NCBI GenBank assembly: GCA_964369605.1
Contig: CAYJFD010000004.1
Location: 21,264 to 85,263, forward strand
DNA length: 64,000 nt
Source of the DNA: CAYJFD01 sp964369605
GTDB lineage: Bacteria; Bacteroidota; Bacteroidia; Bacteroidales; UBA932
Direction: 5' to 3'
Numbering within the stretch: the first letter of the stretch is position 1; every line of letters starts with the position of its first letter. Below are positions 26,531 through 34,443 of the stretch, in pieces. Under the pieces are notes generated by a model. It was not told where the DNA came from. It searched no databases and saw only the letters and a program-made list of their open reading frames with translations. The position numbers were made by a program, and so were the translations under genes.

Positions 26531-27358
26531 TTATTTTTCAAAAATACTCTTTACATAATCTCTATTAGTTACTGAAAGTTCAAATAGAGCTTCTAAGTTC
26601 ACCTTACTTTCTAATGAGTTAACATTAGGACAAATATAAGAATAGCCACCGAGTACTGCTTGGCAGTATATCGCAGAGTCATCAGCCTCAAAACTCTGAT
26701 GAAAATATAGTTTATCAGCTATTTCATTTATACTTGAGTTCATCTGAATCTCTTTATTATTCAGTATAACTACGTTTTCAATTAAATTTTCAAGTTCTCT
26801 TACCTGATGAGTTGAAAGAATAATTATCTTCTCGTCTGTCATCATACTTGAAACTATTTTTCGGAACTGCTGCTTTGCTATGATGTCTAAGCCATTTGTT
26901 GGCTCATCTAACAGTAACACTTGAGTATTCAACGCTAAGGCCAAGGATATATATGCCATCTTTCGCTGACCAGCAGAAAATGCTGTTAATTTTTTATTTA
27001 CATCTATATTGAATTCTTCTGCTATCTTAAGAAAATCTTCTAAACTAAACTTTGGATAAAATGCACCTACTCTTTTAGCATATAAAATTAATTTTTCAGC
27101 TATTGGGGGCATAGATTCTGGTAAAAAATAAATATTTACTAAATAGCTTGGCATCCTCTTACTTGCTTCTTCTCCATTAATACTACATAGCCCGCTACTT
27201 GGTCTTAATAGACCTGCAATATTCTTTAATAGTGTAGTTTTTCCTGCACCATTTACTCCAAGTAAGCCATATATTCTACCCTTCTCAAACTTGACGCTTA
27301 AGCCAGACAATATTTGTGATTTGCCGTAGGAAAAATTTAATTCATTTATATTTATCAT
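26531..27358 (-). CDS. ABC transporter ATP-binding protein
   Basis: This 275-aa ATPase has Walker A GVNGAGKTTLLKN, a Q-loop region, the signature FSAGQRKMAYISLALAL (an SAGQ form), Walker B VLLLDEPTNGLD and the switch-region histidine in ILSTHQVREL. It is the first gene of the ATPase-GntR-permease operon. Transporters of this kind next to YtrA-type regulators are often induced by cell-envelope stress, but substrate is not visible here. The last 60 residues are a poorly conserved tail. Confidence 0.92.
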   Translation of the reverse strand: MININELNFSYGKSQILSGLSVKFEKGRIYGLLGVNGAGKTTLLKNIAGLLRPSSGLCSINGEEASKRMPSYLVNIYFLPESMPPIAEKLILYAKRVGAFYPKFSLEDFLKIAEEFNIDVNKKLTAFSAGQRKMAYISLALALNTQVLLLDEPTNGLDIIAKQQFRKIVSSMMTDEKIIILSTHQVRELENLIENVVILNNKEIQMNSSINEIADKLYFHQSFEADDSAIYCQAVLGGYSYICPNVNSLESKVNLEALFELSVTNRDYVKSIFEK

Positions 27359-27359
27359 C

Positions 27360-27381
27360 GTGTACTAGTTTACTATTACAC
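27360..27381 (-). promoter_or_regulatory. palindromic operator for the GntR/YtrA-like repressor
   Basis: A 22-bp palindrome with outer arms GTGTA/TACAC and inner arms TAGT/ACTA sits between the predicted transcription start and the ATG of the ABC operon. Arm sequence and spacing resemble the published YtrA operator (AGTGTA-N13-TACACT). Confidence 0.75.
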
Positions 27382-27383
27382 TG

Positions 27384-27413
27384 CAAAAGTAATACATTTT
27401 TCTTTACTTGCAA
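27384..27413 (-). promoter_or_regulatory. promoter of the ABC/GntR operon
   Basis: TTG at 27411-27413, a 19-nt spacer and TACTTTTG at 27384-27391 on the minus strand. The start of transcription would fall inside the palindromic operator next to it. Confidence 0.7.
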
Positions 27414-27443
27414 GTTTTTTTATTAAAAATTGATTCTGTCGTC

Positions 27444-27474
27444 TTGTTAATTGAGCATAATAATAGTATATTTG
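27444..27474 (+). promoter_or_regulatory. promoter of the SIMPL-ybaN unit
   Basis: TTG at 27444-27446, a 20-nt spacer and TATATTTG at 27467-27474. Predicted start near 27481, about 32 nt before the ATG. It is divergent from the ABC/GntR promoter. Confidence 0.7.
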
Positions 27475-27512
27475 TAATAATTAAAATATAAATTAAAATA
27501 AAAACATAGAAT

Positions 27513-28217
27513 ATGTTCAAATTTAACATTCTGATTTTAAGCACATTACTTTGCTTAAACACTTCGATTTTTGCTCAAAATGCAAATCAACATGTAAGCT
27601 ATATTGAATTAACTCAGTCTGAGTATATAGATATAGATCCTGACAAGATCACTATTAGTATTAACCTAAAAGAGAGTGATGACAATAAAATATCTGTTGA
27701 TAAACTAGAAAAGGATATGCTAGCTGTACTTACATCGATAGGAATCGACACTCAAACTGCACTTAAGGTTAGTGATTTAAGTTCTGAGTTTGAGAAAAGA
27801 ACTTTTTTTGGCAACAAAACAAATTTATCGAAGCGATATGAATTAGTCGTTGGCGATGCAAAGACTGCGACTATCGTTATGCTAGCTTTGAAAGAAAAGA
27901 AGATTTCAAATATTTACATCGCTAATGTTGAAAATACACAAATCGAGGACTATAGAAAGCAATGTAGCATAAATGCTCTTAAAAAAGCAAAAGTACAAGC
28001 ACAAGAGATGGCAAAAAGTTTAGGACAGGAAGTAGGGAAAGCATTTTATATTAAAGAGAACCATTACTACCCTTCTACTCGCGGAAATGTAATGATGAGT
28101 AAATCTTTTGATTATGCAATTTATGATGATGAGGAAGCTATAAGTGAAATCGCTGATATAGATTTCGAGAAACTTAGAGTGGAAAGTAGTGTAATCGTAA
28201 AGTTCTATCTATACTAA
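27513..28217 (+). CDS. SIMPL domain-containing periplasmic protein
   Basis: The 234-aa product has a signal peptide (about 21 residues, ending SIFAQ) followed by a SIMPL/DUF541 domain. Typical features are the opening pattern ISINLKESDDNKISVDKLEKD, a central TATIVMLALKEKKISNI segment and the helical NALKKAKVQAQEMAKSLGQ before the last strand. Family members are envelope proteins of unclear function, some tied to oxidative stress. ybaN follows after 3 nt, so the two share a transcript. Confidence 0.85.
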   Translation: MFKFNILILSTLLCLNTSIFAQNANQHVSYIELTQSEYIDIDPDKITISINLKESDDNKISVDKLEKDMLAVLTSIGIDTQTALKVSDLSSEFEKRTFFGNKTNLSKRYELVVGDAKTATIVMLALKEKKISNIYIANVENTQIEDYRKQCSINALKKAKVQAQEMAKSLGQEVGKAFYIKENHYYPSTRGNVMMSKSFDYAIYDDEEAISEIADIDFEKLRVESSVIVKFYLY

Positions 28218-28220
28218 TAA

Positions 28221-28598
28221 ATGATGCCAGCTCAAAAGAAACACATTTTAATTTTATGTGGATTTGTATCACTGGGCTTAGGCATATTAGGTATTTTTTT
28301 ACCTCTGATCCCAACGACTCCCTTCCTATTACTGACAGCAACACTATGGTTAAAAAGCTCGGAGTCATTATATACAAAATTAATGAACCATAAGATACTT
28401 GGGCCCTATATTCTGAATTATTTAAAATACAAGCGTATCCCTCTAAAAACAAAGATAGGGGCTATAATTACTTTATGGTTAACAATAAGTTTGAGTGCAA
28501 TTTATGCAACGGATGCACTATGGCTGAGGATATTACTATTTTGCATAGCAATAGGTGTTAGCATACATATCCTTAGTTTTAAAACTAGTAAAAAATAG
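28221..28598 (+). CDS. YbaN family inner-membrane protein (DUF454)
   Basis: This 125-aa protein matches the YbaN/DUF454 family: an opening membrane helix with LGLGILGIFLPLIPTTPFLLL, a LWLKSSESLYTKLMNHKILGPYI segment, and two further membrane helices near the end. Function is unknown. It follows the SIMPL gene by 3 nt. Confidence 0.88.
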   Translation: MMPAQKKHILILCGFVSLGLGILGIFLPLIPTTPFLLLTATLWLKSSESLYTKLMNHKILGPYILNYLKYKRIPLKTKIGAIITLWLTISLSAIYATDALWLRILLFCIAIGVSIHILSFKTSKK

Positions 28599-28639
28599 AA
28601 CTCTTAGAATCAAAATTATTAATCCCTTAAATTTATTAT

Positions 28640-29140
28640 ATGAACAAAAAATTAGAACTAGCTATTAATCAGCAAATAAATGCTGAATTTTGGTCAGCCT
28701 ACCTTTACTTATCGATGTCTATTGACTTAGAATCTAAAGGGCACGACGGTATCGCAAATTGGTTTATGATACAATATCAAGAAGAACAGGCGCACGCTAT
28801 GAAACTTCTACAGTATTTACAGGAGCGTGACTGCAAACCTACTCTTTTACCTATCGAGGGGGTCAGAACTGAGTGGGCTTCTCCGCTTGAGGCTTTTGAG
28901 GAAACCCTTGCTCACGAGAAAAAAGTTACTGAACTTATCAATAATCTAGCAAGTATCGCTGTTGAAGTTAACGATTTCGCTGCTCAATCCTTCCTACGCT
29001 GGTATGTTGACGAACAAGTAGAAGAAGAATCAGGAGTTAGAACTATTATTGACCACCTTAAATTAATAGGAGACAATGGAATGGGCTTATTCCAATTAAA
29101 CAAAGATTTTGCTCAGCGCGTCTTTACTCCGATAGTTTAA
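28640..29140 (+). CDS. ftnA: non-heme ferritin
   Basis: Ferritin stores iron as ferric mineral inside a 24-subunit cage. This 166-aa protein keeps the diiron ligands: an early Glu in INAEFWSAYLYL, the ExxH pair in YQEEQAHAMKLL, a Glu in LAHEKKVTELI, and the later FLRWYVDEQVEEE helix. It is a normal-length bacterial ferritin, cytoplasmic. It stands alone between ybaN and a strong terminator, and it likely limits free iron under oxygen stress. Confidence 0.95.
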   Translation: MNKKLELAINQQINAEFWSAYLYLSMSIDLESKGHDGIANWFMIQYQEEQAHAMKLLQYLQERDCKPTLLPIEGVRTEWASPLEAFEETLAHEKKVTELINNLASIAVEVNDFAAQSFLRWYVDEQVEEESGVRTIIDHLKLIGDNGMGLFQLNKDFAQRVFTPIV

Positions 29141-29173
29141 CTAGCGACATATAAATAGTTAACTAAGAACTAA

Positions 29174-29214
29174 AAAACTGCCTGCACCGTTGTAGATTAC
29201 AGGCAGTTTTTTTT
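29174..29214 (+). terminator. Rho-independent terminator of ferritin gene
   Basis: AACTGCCTG at 29176-29184 pairs with CAGGCAGTT at 29200-29208, followed by a run of Ts, about 35 nt after the stop. Confidence 0.85.
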
Positions 29215-29294
29215 ATTTGAAATTGAAAAATTTAACCAAATTATAAACCAGAATTCAACTGCATTAGCAAGCTAAATTCAGCAAACAAATCAAG

Positions 29295-29906
29295 ATGAAG
29301 AAACTAATACTAACTACCCTGATCGCAGCCTTCTCTCATTCATTCTTAATGGGACAAGGATCTATCTGGACACCTCTCGGAAATATAGAAATAACAAATG
29401 AAGTAGATTATGGAATCTATATCTCAAATAATAAAAAGATAAAATTAGAGAAGATACTTGTCAATATAGCTAACGATGAATATTCTACTGAATCTTTTGA
29501 AGTTTCGATACTTTCTGCTCCTAAAATGAAAGATTATAAAAGCTACAATAGCTCTAAATTTAAACAATTGAATAATAAACCTATCATCGTATCAGGAAAA
29601 GAAGGAGGAGGTATACTAGAGATAGATGTTTCAGATATGAATATAGAGATTTACAAGAATTTTATAGTAAAAATAAGTAGCACAGAAGAATCTATAAAGA
29701 ACGCTAGATCTAGAGAGGAGAAAGTTTATATATGTGGAGAGTGGACAGGAGAAATGAAAACTATTTTCTTATATGGTCCTAGATTTTGTAGGAATAAAGC
29801 CTATCCTATGCTAACACAATACCAGCAACTGGAGTGTAACTATGCCATACTTAGTACCACAGAGTCTCTTGATATAGAATTTAAGACCGTAACACTTAAG
29901 CATTAA
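29295..29906 (+). CDS. exported protein of unknown function
   Basis: This 203-aa product has a signal peptide (MKKLILTTLIAAFSHSFLMGQ) and a mature part of mixed beta character. Near the C-terminus are three Cys residues (VYICGEW, RFCRNK, QLECNY), unusual for a secreted protein of this size; a disulfide is possible. I recognise no family. It stands alone and converges on the FISUMP lipoprotein gene at 30000-31529. Confidence 0.6.
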   Translation: MKKLILTTLIAAFSHSFLMGQGSIWTPLGNIEITNEVDYGIYISNNKKIKLEKILVNIANDEYSTESFEVSILSAPKMKDYKSYNSSKFKQLNNKPIIVSGKEGGGILEIDVSDMNIEIYKNFIVKISSTEESIKNARSREEKVYICGEWTGEMKTIFLYGPRFCRNKAYPMLTQYQQLECNYAILSTTESLDIEFKTVTLKH

Positions 29907-29999
29907 TGTTTGCTTAAGGCATTAGTCATATTCACTCCAGTCGCTAACGCTGACTAGTAAGTCTTAATTGTTAATATTCTTTTAAGTATTATAATTAAA

Positions 30000-31529
30000 T
30001 TATTCTTTCATACATCTAACAGATAGCGCATCCGCCCTTCCCGCTCCAGCATCTGGAGACATCGTTAACATATCTGAACCATCTATATTTTTTGTTGAGA
30101 ACGAGAAGATAGACATAGCTAGTCCAGGGGTGCTAGTTTCACTCACATAAGGACAGTTAGCCCAGTAAGAACCCCATATGCCTGCTACACTTCCCATTAA
30201 CATAGCATAGGATCCATCATACCTAGCCGCAGCTGGAAAGTAAGAGTTTACTCCTTCTGATAATACCATATTCCAGCCATAGTTATAGTCACCCAAGTCT
30301 TTTATTCCATCTTCATTTATATCAAATATATTAAAGTCTTCAATTACCCATGCATATCCACCTGAAGTAGTGAAATCCTTGAATATTCCAGCATCTGGAA
30401 CTCTCCACCCTGGAGGGCATGGATCATAAATTGATTTATTTCCTTTAACTGTATACTGACCTTCTGGATCCTTCGAATGTCCTACCGGATTTCCCCATAA
30501 GCCATGATCAGTTAATTCTGATTTTAACCAGTCACTTGTGGTCTCTTTTTCCGCCATAGATGACATACATATAGTAGGATTCTGGATTGCATATTCAATA
30601 GTATTATTTGTTTTGTCACTATGTGAAGAATTCGTAATGCTTACTACTTCACCTTCGATATCATAAACGTCTGCATTTTTTGTAGCTACTGTACCAACTA
30701 AATCACCTGTATTTGGAAATGGATCTTTTCTACCCCACTGATATAATAATCCATAAGATTTCACATCACCAGGTGTACTGTTTAATGCACCTAAATTTAA
30801 ATTCATGATTTGAGAATTGGCTGTTGCTAGCTCAAGGATACTTTCCTCAGGCACCCAAATATGCCACGACCATAGTATTTCTCCCTCGCCATCTGTGGCT
30901 GCGACTACAGCGTTACCTTTGAGGTCTGATACTGTAAATCTTAATACACCATTAATTAATGAGATCTCTGACACTAAATCCTTTTCAGACTGCCAGACTA
31001 AAGTCGCTCCAGTAGGATTAATAGCCTCTATAGGATCTTCACCCTCTTCTGAGTAGCCATTTCCACGAACCGTAGCATTAAAAGAATAAAATCCTGGTGC
31101 TGTTACTACGTATGAATTTGCAGTTGCGCTAGCACTAAGATCTGTAACTATTTTCTCGGCTCCTTCTTGAGAGACTCTGATGATAGAGTTCAGCACTTCG
31201 ACATCATCTGTAGCTGTAATCTTTATTTCTATTGCCTGCCTTATATTATAGGAGGTATTCTCTAGGGCTGTCACTGTGATTTGATCTTCACCACTTTGAT
31301 CACGTTCTACCACGCACCAATCTTGGTCGCTTACAGTGTAGGACCATACTTTTAAATTTGTTTTTACTTGAATCGTAGTTGTTGCCCCCTCACTTGGAAA
31401 TAATAAATTACCAGAAGGTTCTAAATTCAAAAATGGATCTTGATTTGTTGCTCCCCCATTACATGAGTATAATGATAATACCATAACTAATGAAGCAACC
31501 CAGAAAGCGCAAAATTTATTAATTTTCAT
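30000..31529 (-). CDS. FISUMP-domain lipoprotein with BACON domain
   Basis: The 509-aa product has a lipoprotein signal with lipid Cys at residue 23 (LYSC). Residues about 35-125 form a BACON domain (SYTVSDQDWCVVE, ending IIRVSQEG). The C-terminal half is a FISUMP domain with YQWGRKDPFPNTGD, YDPCPPGWRVPDA, an unusual calcium-loop-like insert FDINEDGIKDLGD, and the final LSVRCMKE. FISUMP domains occur in many secreted Bacteroidota proteins; function is unknown. It resembles the protein encoded at 57374-58924. A promoter lies at 31616-31645. Confidence 0.85.
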   Translation of the reverse strand: MKINKFCAFWVASLVMVLSLYSCNGGATNQDPFLNLEPSGNLLFPSEGATTTIQVKTNLKVWSYTVSDQDWCVVERDQSGEDQITVTALENTSYNIRQAIEIKITATDDVEVLNSIIRVSQEGAEKIVTDLSASATANSYVVTAPGFYSFNATVRGNGYSEEGEDPIEAINPTGATLVWQSEKDLVSEISLINGVLRFTVSDLKGNAVVAATDGEGEILWSWHIWVPEESILELATANSQIMNLNLGALNSTPGDVKSYGLLYQWGRKDPFPNTGDLVGTVATKNADVYDIEGEVVSITNSSHSDKTNNTIEYAIQNPTICMSSMAEKETTSDWLKSELTDHGLWGNPVGHSKDPEGQYTVKGNKSIYDPCPPGWRVPDAGIFKDFTTSGGYAWVIEDFNIFDINEDGIKDLGDYNYGWNMVLSEGVNSYFPAAARYDGSYAMLMGSVAGIWGSYWANCPYVSETSTPGLAMSIFSFSTKNIDGSDMLTMSPDAGAGRADALSVRCMKE

Positions 31530-31615
31530 TATGTCTATTTTTTTAGGACTGACACCATAGAATAATCCAACCTAGTGTCATTCTTATAAATTTCTAATTT
31601 AAAAAAAAGTCATCG

Positions 31616-31645
31616 CAAATATATGTATAATAGTATAAAATGCAA
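31616..31645 (-). promoter_or_regulatory. promoter of the FISUMP/BACON lipoprotein gene
   Basis: TTG at 31643-31645, a 19-nt spacer and TATATTTG at 31616-31623 on the minus strand. Predicted leader is about 80 nt. The -33 box abuts the terminator of the upstream gene. Confidence 0.65.
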
Positions 31646-31672
31646 AATCCCCCGATGAGCACGGGGGATTTT
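31644..31672 (-). terminator. terminator after the LuxR-type regulator
   Basis: AAAATCCCCCG at 31644-31654 pairs perfectly with CGGGGGATTTT at 31662-31672 around a 7-nt loop, about 120 nt past the regulator stop. The stem is strong; the T-run is short. Confidence 0.75.
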
Positions 31673-31792
31673 ATGGCATTAGAGTAATTATTCACCCTAA
31701 AGAATTTCGATATTTATTTAACATTAACGATACAAAGATAAGGCTAAGTGTTGAGTGCGACAATACCTAAAAGTAGTGATATTTATAATCTC

Positions 31793-32392
31793 CTAATTAT
31801 CAATACTTTCCTTTATTTTATCTAAAGAAACTAACTTATTTACGATAGCATAGATAGTTAAACCTGCGACGCTATGTATCTGAAGTTTCGCTACTATGTT
31901 TCTTCTGTGTGTCATTATGGTATGTGTAGATAGAAATAAGGTATCTGCTATTTGCTTATTTGATAATCCTTTCACTATACAAACTAGTACATCTTTTTCT
32001 CTTTGTGTAAGATCAGTCTTTGAGTCATCTTTTCTCAAATCTAGAATCTTAACTATTTTTTCTTTTATGGTACTTGCACTATCATAAATCGATATGGACT
32101 CATCATAATCCTCTGATGCATCGTGATGAGAAAGAGCTGTCTTTAAAGCCACGATATGAAAATTATCCTTCTCTATTAATTCTTTAATATTTGCAAAAGT
32201 AAGAGGCGAACTGATAGGGTTAATTAATAACACATCACAGTTCATTACTGACAGCGTATTTGGGAGGTCATTCAATTTACTTATCTGTGCGATATCGATA
32301 TCCAAATCAGGCATTTTTCGTAATATTTCAACGATACCTAATCTGATTATATCTGCAGGTTCTGCCACTACTATGTGTGTTCTTTTTGACAT
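31793..32392 (-). CDS. LuxR-type transcriptional regulator with degenerate receiver domain
   Basis: This 199-aa protein looks like a NarL/LuxR response regulator: a receiver-like N-terminal domain (1-120) and a C-terminal HTH with LTQREKDVLVCIVKGLSNKQIADTLFLS. The phosphoacceptor Asp place is N58 in DVLLINP, and the usual N-terminal acid pair is AEP, so phosphorylation is unlikely. It starts 2 nt after the hemerythrin-like gene and must be co-expressed with it. A working guess is that the hemerythrin protein senses oxygen or nitric oxide and this protein acts on DNA; that link is inference. Confidence 0.85.
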   Translation of the reverse strand: MSKRTHIVVAEPADIIRLGIVEILRKMPDLDIDIAQISKLNDLPNTLSVMNCDVLLINPISSPLTFANIKELIEKDNFHIVALKTALSHHDASEDYDESISIYDSASTIKEKIVKILDLRKDDSKTDLTQREKDVLVCIVKGLSNKQIADTLFLSTHTIMTHRRNIVAKLQIHSVAGLTIYAIVNKLVSLDKIKESIDN

Positions 32393-32394
32393 CC

Positions 32395-33081
32395 TTACAC
32401 CTCCTTCTCCATTATTGAAGCCAAAGGACTCAATAATTCATTTTCAACTGAAGTATGAAAATTCAAATCTTCAGCACACGAGTGAAGCTCCATTAATAAC
32501 TTATAAAATCTACTACTTAGTTCTCCAGGGTAATATTTAATAATAATTCCTTTTAATTCTGTCAGCTTTTCATCTATATTCTCATGATTTTCGCTAAAGT
32601 CATCGATAGAATACTCTAGCCCTTTCTTATTTTCTAATAGAGATTCAACATAAGGGAATAACTGTTTTTCTTCACTTGTAATATGTTGTGTAACTTCAGC
32701 CTCATATTCATTATAATAATCTAAGATAGCCCTTGCTATATCATTGTTATCACAACTAACTATCGCTTCTATCTCCTCTCGAATTCTTCTTAATTTATAA
32801 TCTAGGAAAAATTTATGAGAATTTTTCAGATAATTAATTAAGGTAGGTAGAACCTTCCTAGGGGAAAGATTTGATAATTGTGTATCATTACCCAGAAGAA
32901 GATTTACTATTAACAAGAAGGCATCTGAATCAACTGATGATTTCTGACATACCTCTTCGATAGTTTCATCCCCAAATCCCAGTGGGATATTAAAGATATT
33001 TGCCACGAAGAGCATTCTGAATTTATCTGACAATAGGTCTCCCATATTATCAGATTTTTTATATAGACTAATTTTATACAT
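32395..33081 (-). CDS. hemerythrin-like diiron protein (ScdA/RIC-like)
   Basis: The 228-aa cytoplasmic protein has an N-terminal ScdA_N-like segment (MGDLLSDKFRMLFVANIFNI) followed by a hemerythrin four-helix bundle. Candidate iron ligands are H89 (NSHKFF), H133 with E137 (QHITSEEKQLFP), H166 (ENHENID), H200 and H209. Relatives repair iron-sulfur centres after nitrosative or oxidative damage, or bind oxygen or NO. It is the first gene of a pair with a LuxR-type regulator. Its promoter carries a short palindrome between the two boxes. Confidence 0.85.
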   Translation of the reverse strand: MYKISLYKKSDNMGDLLSDKFRMLFVANIFNIPLGFGDETIEEVCQKSSVDSDAFLLIVNLLLGNDTQLSNLSPRKVLPTLINYLKNSHKFFLDYKLRRIREEIEAIVSCDNNDIARAILDYYNEYEAEVTQHITSEEKQLFPYVESLLENKKGLEYSIDDFSENHENIDEKLTELKGIIIKYYPGELSSRFYKLLMELHSCAEDLNFHTSVENELLSPLASIMEKEV

Positions 33082-33098
33082 TACTTTAATATTTTAGA

Positions 33099-33129
33099 CA
33101 AAAGTAAGGCTGTCTTACTCCCTAAACAA
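33099..33129 (-). promoter_or_regulatory. promoter with palindrome before the hemerythrin-regulator operon
   Basis: TTG at 33127-33129, a 20-nt spacer and TACTTTTG at 33099-33106 on the minus strand. A 15-bp palindrome with GTAAG/CTTAC arms at 33104-33118 overlaps the -7 box and fills the spacer, a good place for a repressor or redox regulator. Confidence 0.65.
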
Positions 33130-33146
33130 TACCTAATTATAAGTAT

Positions 33147-33482
33147 TTAAATCATTATCACTTTATTACAGTTCTGCTGAGCACCAATTATATCCACCAT
33201 AGTGGCTACACTTCCAACTACCACGTTATCAAGCTCATTAAAGTAGCTAAGACAACTTTTACATATTAAAAGTTTCACTCCTTTTGACTCTAAAACTTCA
33301 AGTGCCTCAACAATAGGAGATTCCTTCAAGCATAACTTTACACCCTCCGCATAAAAACAAATATATGCTGGTAAGTTTTTCTCCTCAGTCATTAAGGAAA
33401 AATAATTAGATACTAATAATTCTGTTAACTCTTTAGGCGCTTCGCCCATTCCATATTTATTTACAACTATTGTAGTCTTCAT
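33147..33482 (-). CDS. DsrE/YedF-like family protein
   Basis: This 111-aa protein has the DsrE fold pattern: MKTTIVVNKYGMGEAPKEL, a central FYAEGVKLCLKESPIVEAL, and LLICKSCLSYF with the two Cys of the YedF/DsrE C-terminal type. Such proteins carry sulfur or take part in sulfur or selenium handling; the role here is unknown. It follows a radical SAM gene by 10 nt. Confidence 0.8.
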   Translation of the reverse strand: MKTTIVVNKYGMGEAPKELTELLVSNYFSLMTEEKNLPAYICFYAEGVKLCLKESPIVEALEVLESKGVKLLICKSCLSYFNELDNVVVGSVATMVDIIGAQQNCNKVIMI

Positions 33483-33492
33483 TTTATTATTT

Positions 33493-34443
33493 TTAATCTT
33501 CTACTAATCTTTTTTTATTCTGATAGAAAATACCTCTCTTTTCACTTTCCATCTCTACTTCACCCTCCTTCATCATCACATCCAAACACGCAGTAATCTG
33601 CTCCTTTCCCTCTCCAATCATCTGAACCAAATCATCTATGGTACATGGCCTTCTATCTATTGTCTGCATTATGGCAGATCTCATATCCGTCCTGAAGTTA
33701 ATCTTAGTAGCTGCTTTAGCTACTTTAGATATTATACTAACATTAGGTAGGTCCCATAAAGTGATTATAGCCTCTAGCTCCTCAAATGTAGCTGCTCTTA
33801 GATTTTTTAACACACCAGGTCTATCCAAGGTATTTAACTGTACTATATCAGGTTTGATTCGATTGATTGCTTCTTTAAGCGCCATTAACTCTGAATCACT
33901 ATCATTATAGCCTGGCAGGATCATTATCTCTAAATGCATTTGACCAGTAAATGTTTCTCTGAAGCTTACTAGAGATTCTATGCATTTTTCTATTTCTAGA
34001 TCACTATGAGGTCTATTTATCCTTTTAAATACGCTATCAGTTGCTGCATCTAGTGATGGTAATACTATATCAGCATACCTTAAAGAGTGAACAAGAGATT
34101 CATCCTCAAATAAGGTAGCATTCGTAATCATAGCTATTTGAGAGGCTGGTCGATTCGATTTAATAAATTTCAGCACTTTTTCTAATTCTAAATTCAAGGT
34201 GGGTTCACCATAGCCAGAAAAAGTAAAGGTGTCAGGATCTGGACTTGTATCAAAGTAAAGTTGTAGCTCCGCAATAATTTCTTCTGCTCTAATATACTCC
34301 TTCCTCTGTAGCGTTAACTTAGTCGTCGCTCCTACTTCGCAATATACGCAGTCTAAGGAACATACCTTCTTAGGGACTAAATCAACTCCTAATGACAATC
34401 CTAATCTCCTAGAAGGAATAGGTCCAAATAAATATTTATACAT
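33493..34443 (-). CDS. radical SAM protein with C-terminal winged helix
   Basis: This 316-aa protein opens with GPIPSRRLGLSLGVDL and the cluster motif CSLDCVYC (CxxxCxxC), then TFSGYGEPTLN. The last 70 residues resemble a winged helix (TIDDLVQMIGEGKEQITACLDVMMKEGEVEME). Family members are widespread in anaerobes and of unknown reaction. It overlaps the stop of the phosphomannomutase gene by 1 nt and is followed by the DsrE-like gene after 10 nt. Confidence 0.88.
   Translation of the reverse strand: MYKYLFGPIPSRRLGLSLGVDLVPKKVCSLDCVYCEVGATTKLTLQRKEYIRAEEIIAELQLYFDTSPDPDTFTFSGYGEPTLNLELEKVLKFIKSNRPASQIAMITNATLFEDESLVHSLRYADIVLPSLDAATDSVFKRINRPHSDLEIEKCIESLVSFRETFTGQMHLEIMILPGYNDSDSELMALKEAINRIKPDIVQLNTLDRPGVLKNLRAATFEELEAIITLWDLPNVSIISKVAKAATKINFRTDMRSAIMQTIDRRPCTIDDLVQMIGEGKEQITACLDVMMKEGEVEMESEKRGIFYQNKKRLVED

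Noticed and set aside
29895..29918. 8-bp hairpin (CTTAAGCA/TGCTTAAG) over the stop of the 203-aa gene
   Set aside because: No T-run follows and the stem is AT-rich, so I do not call it a terminator.
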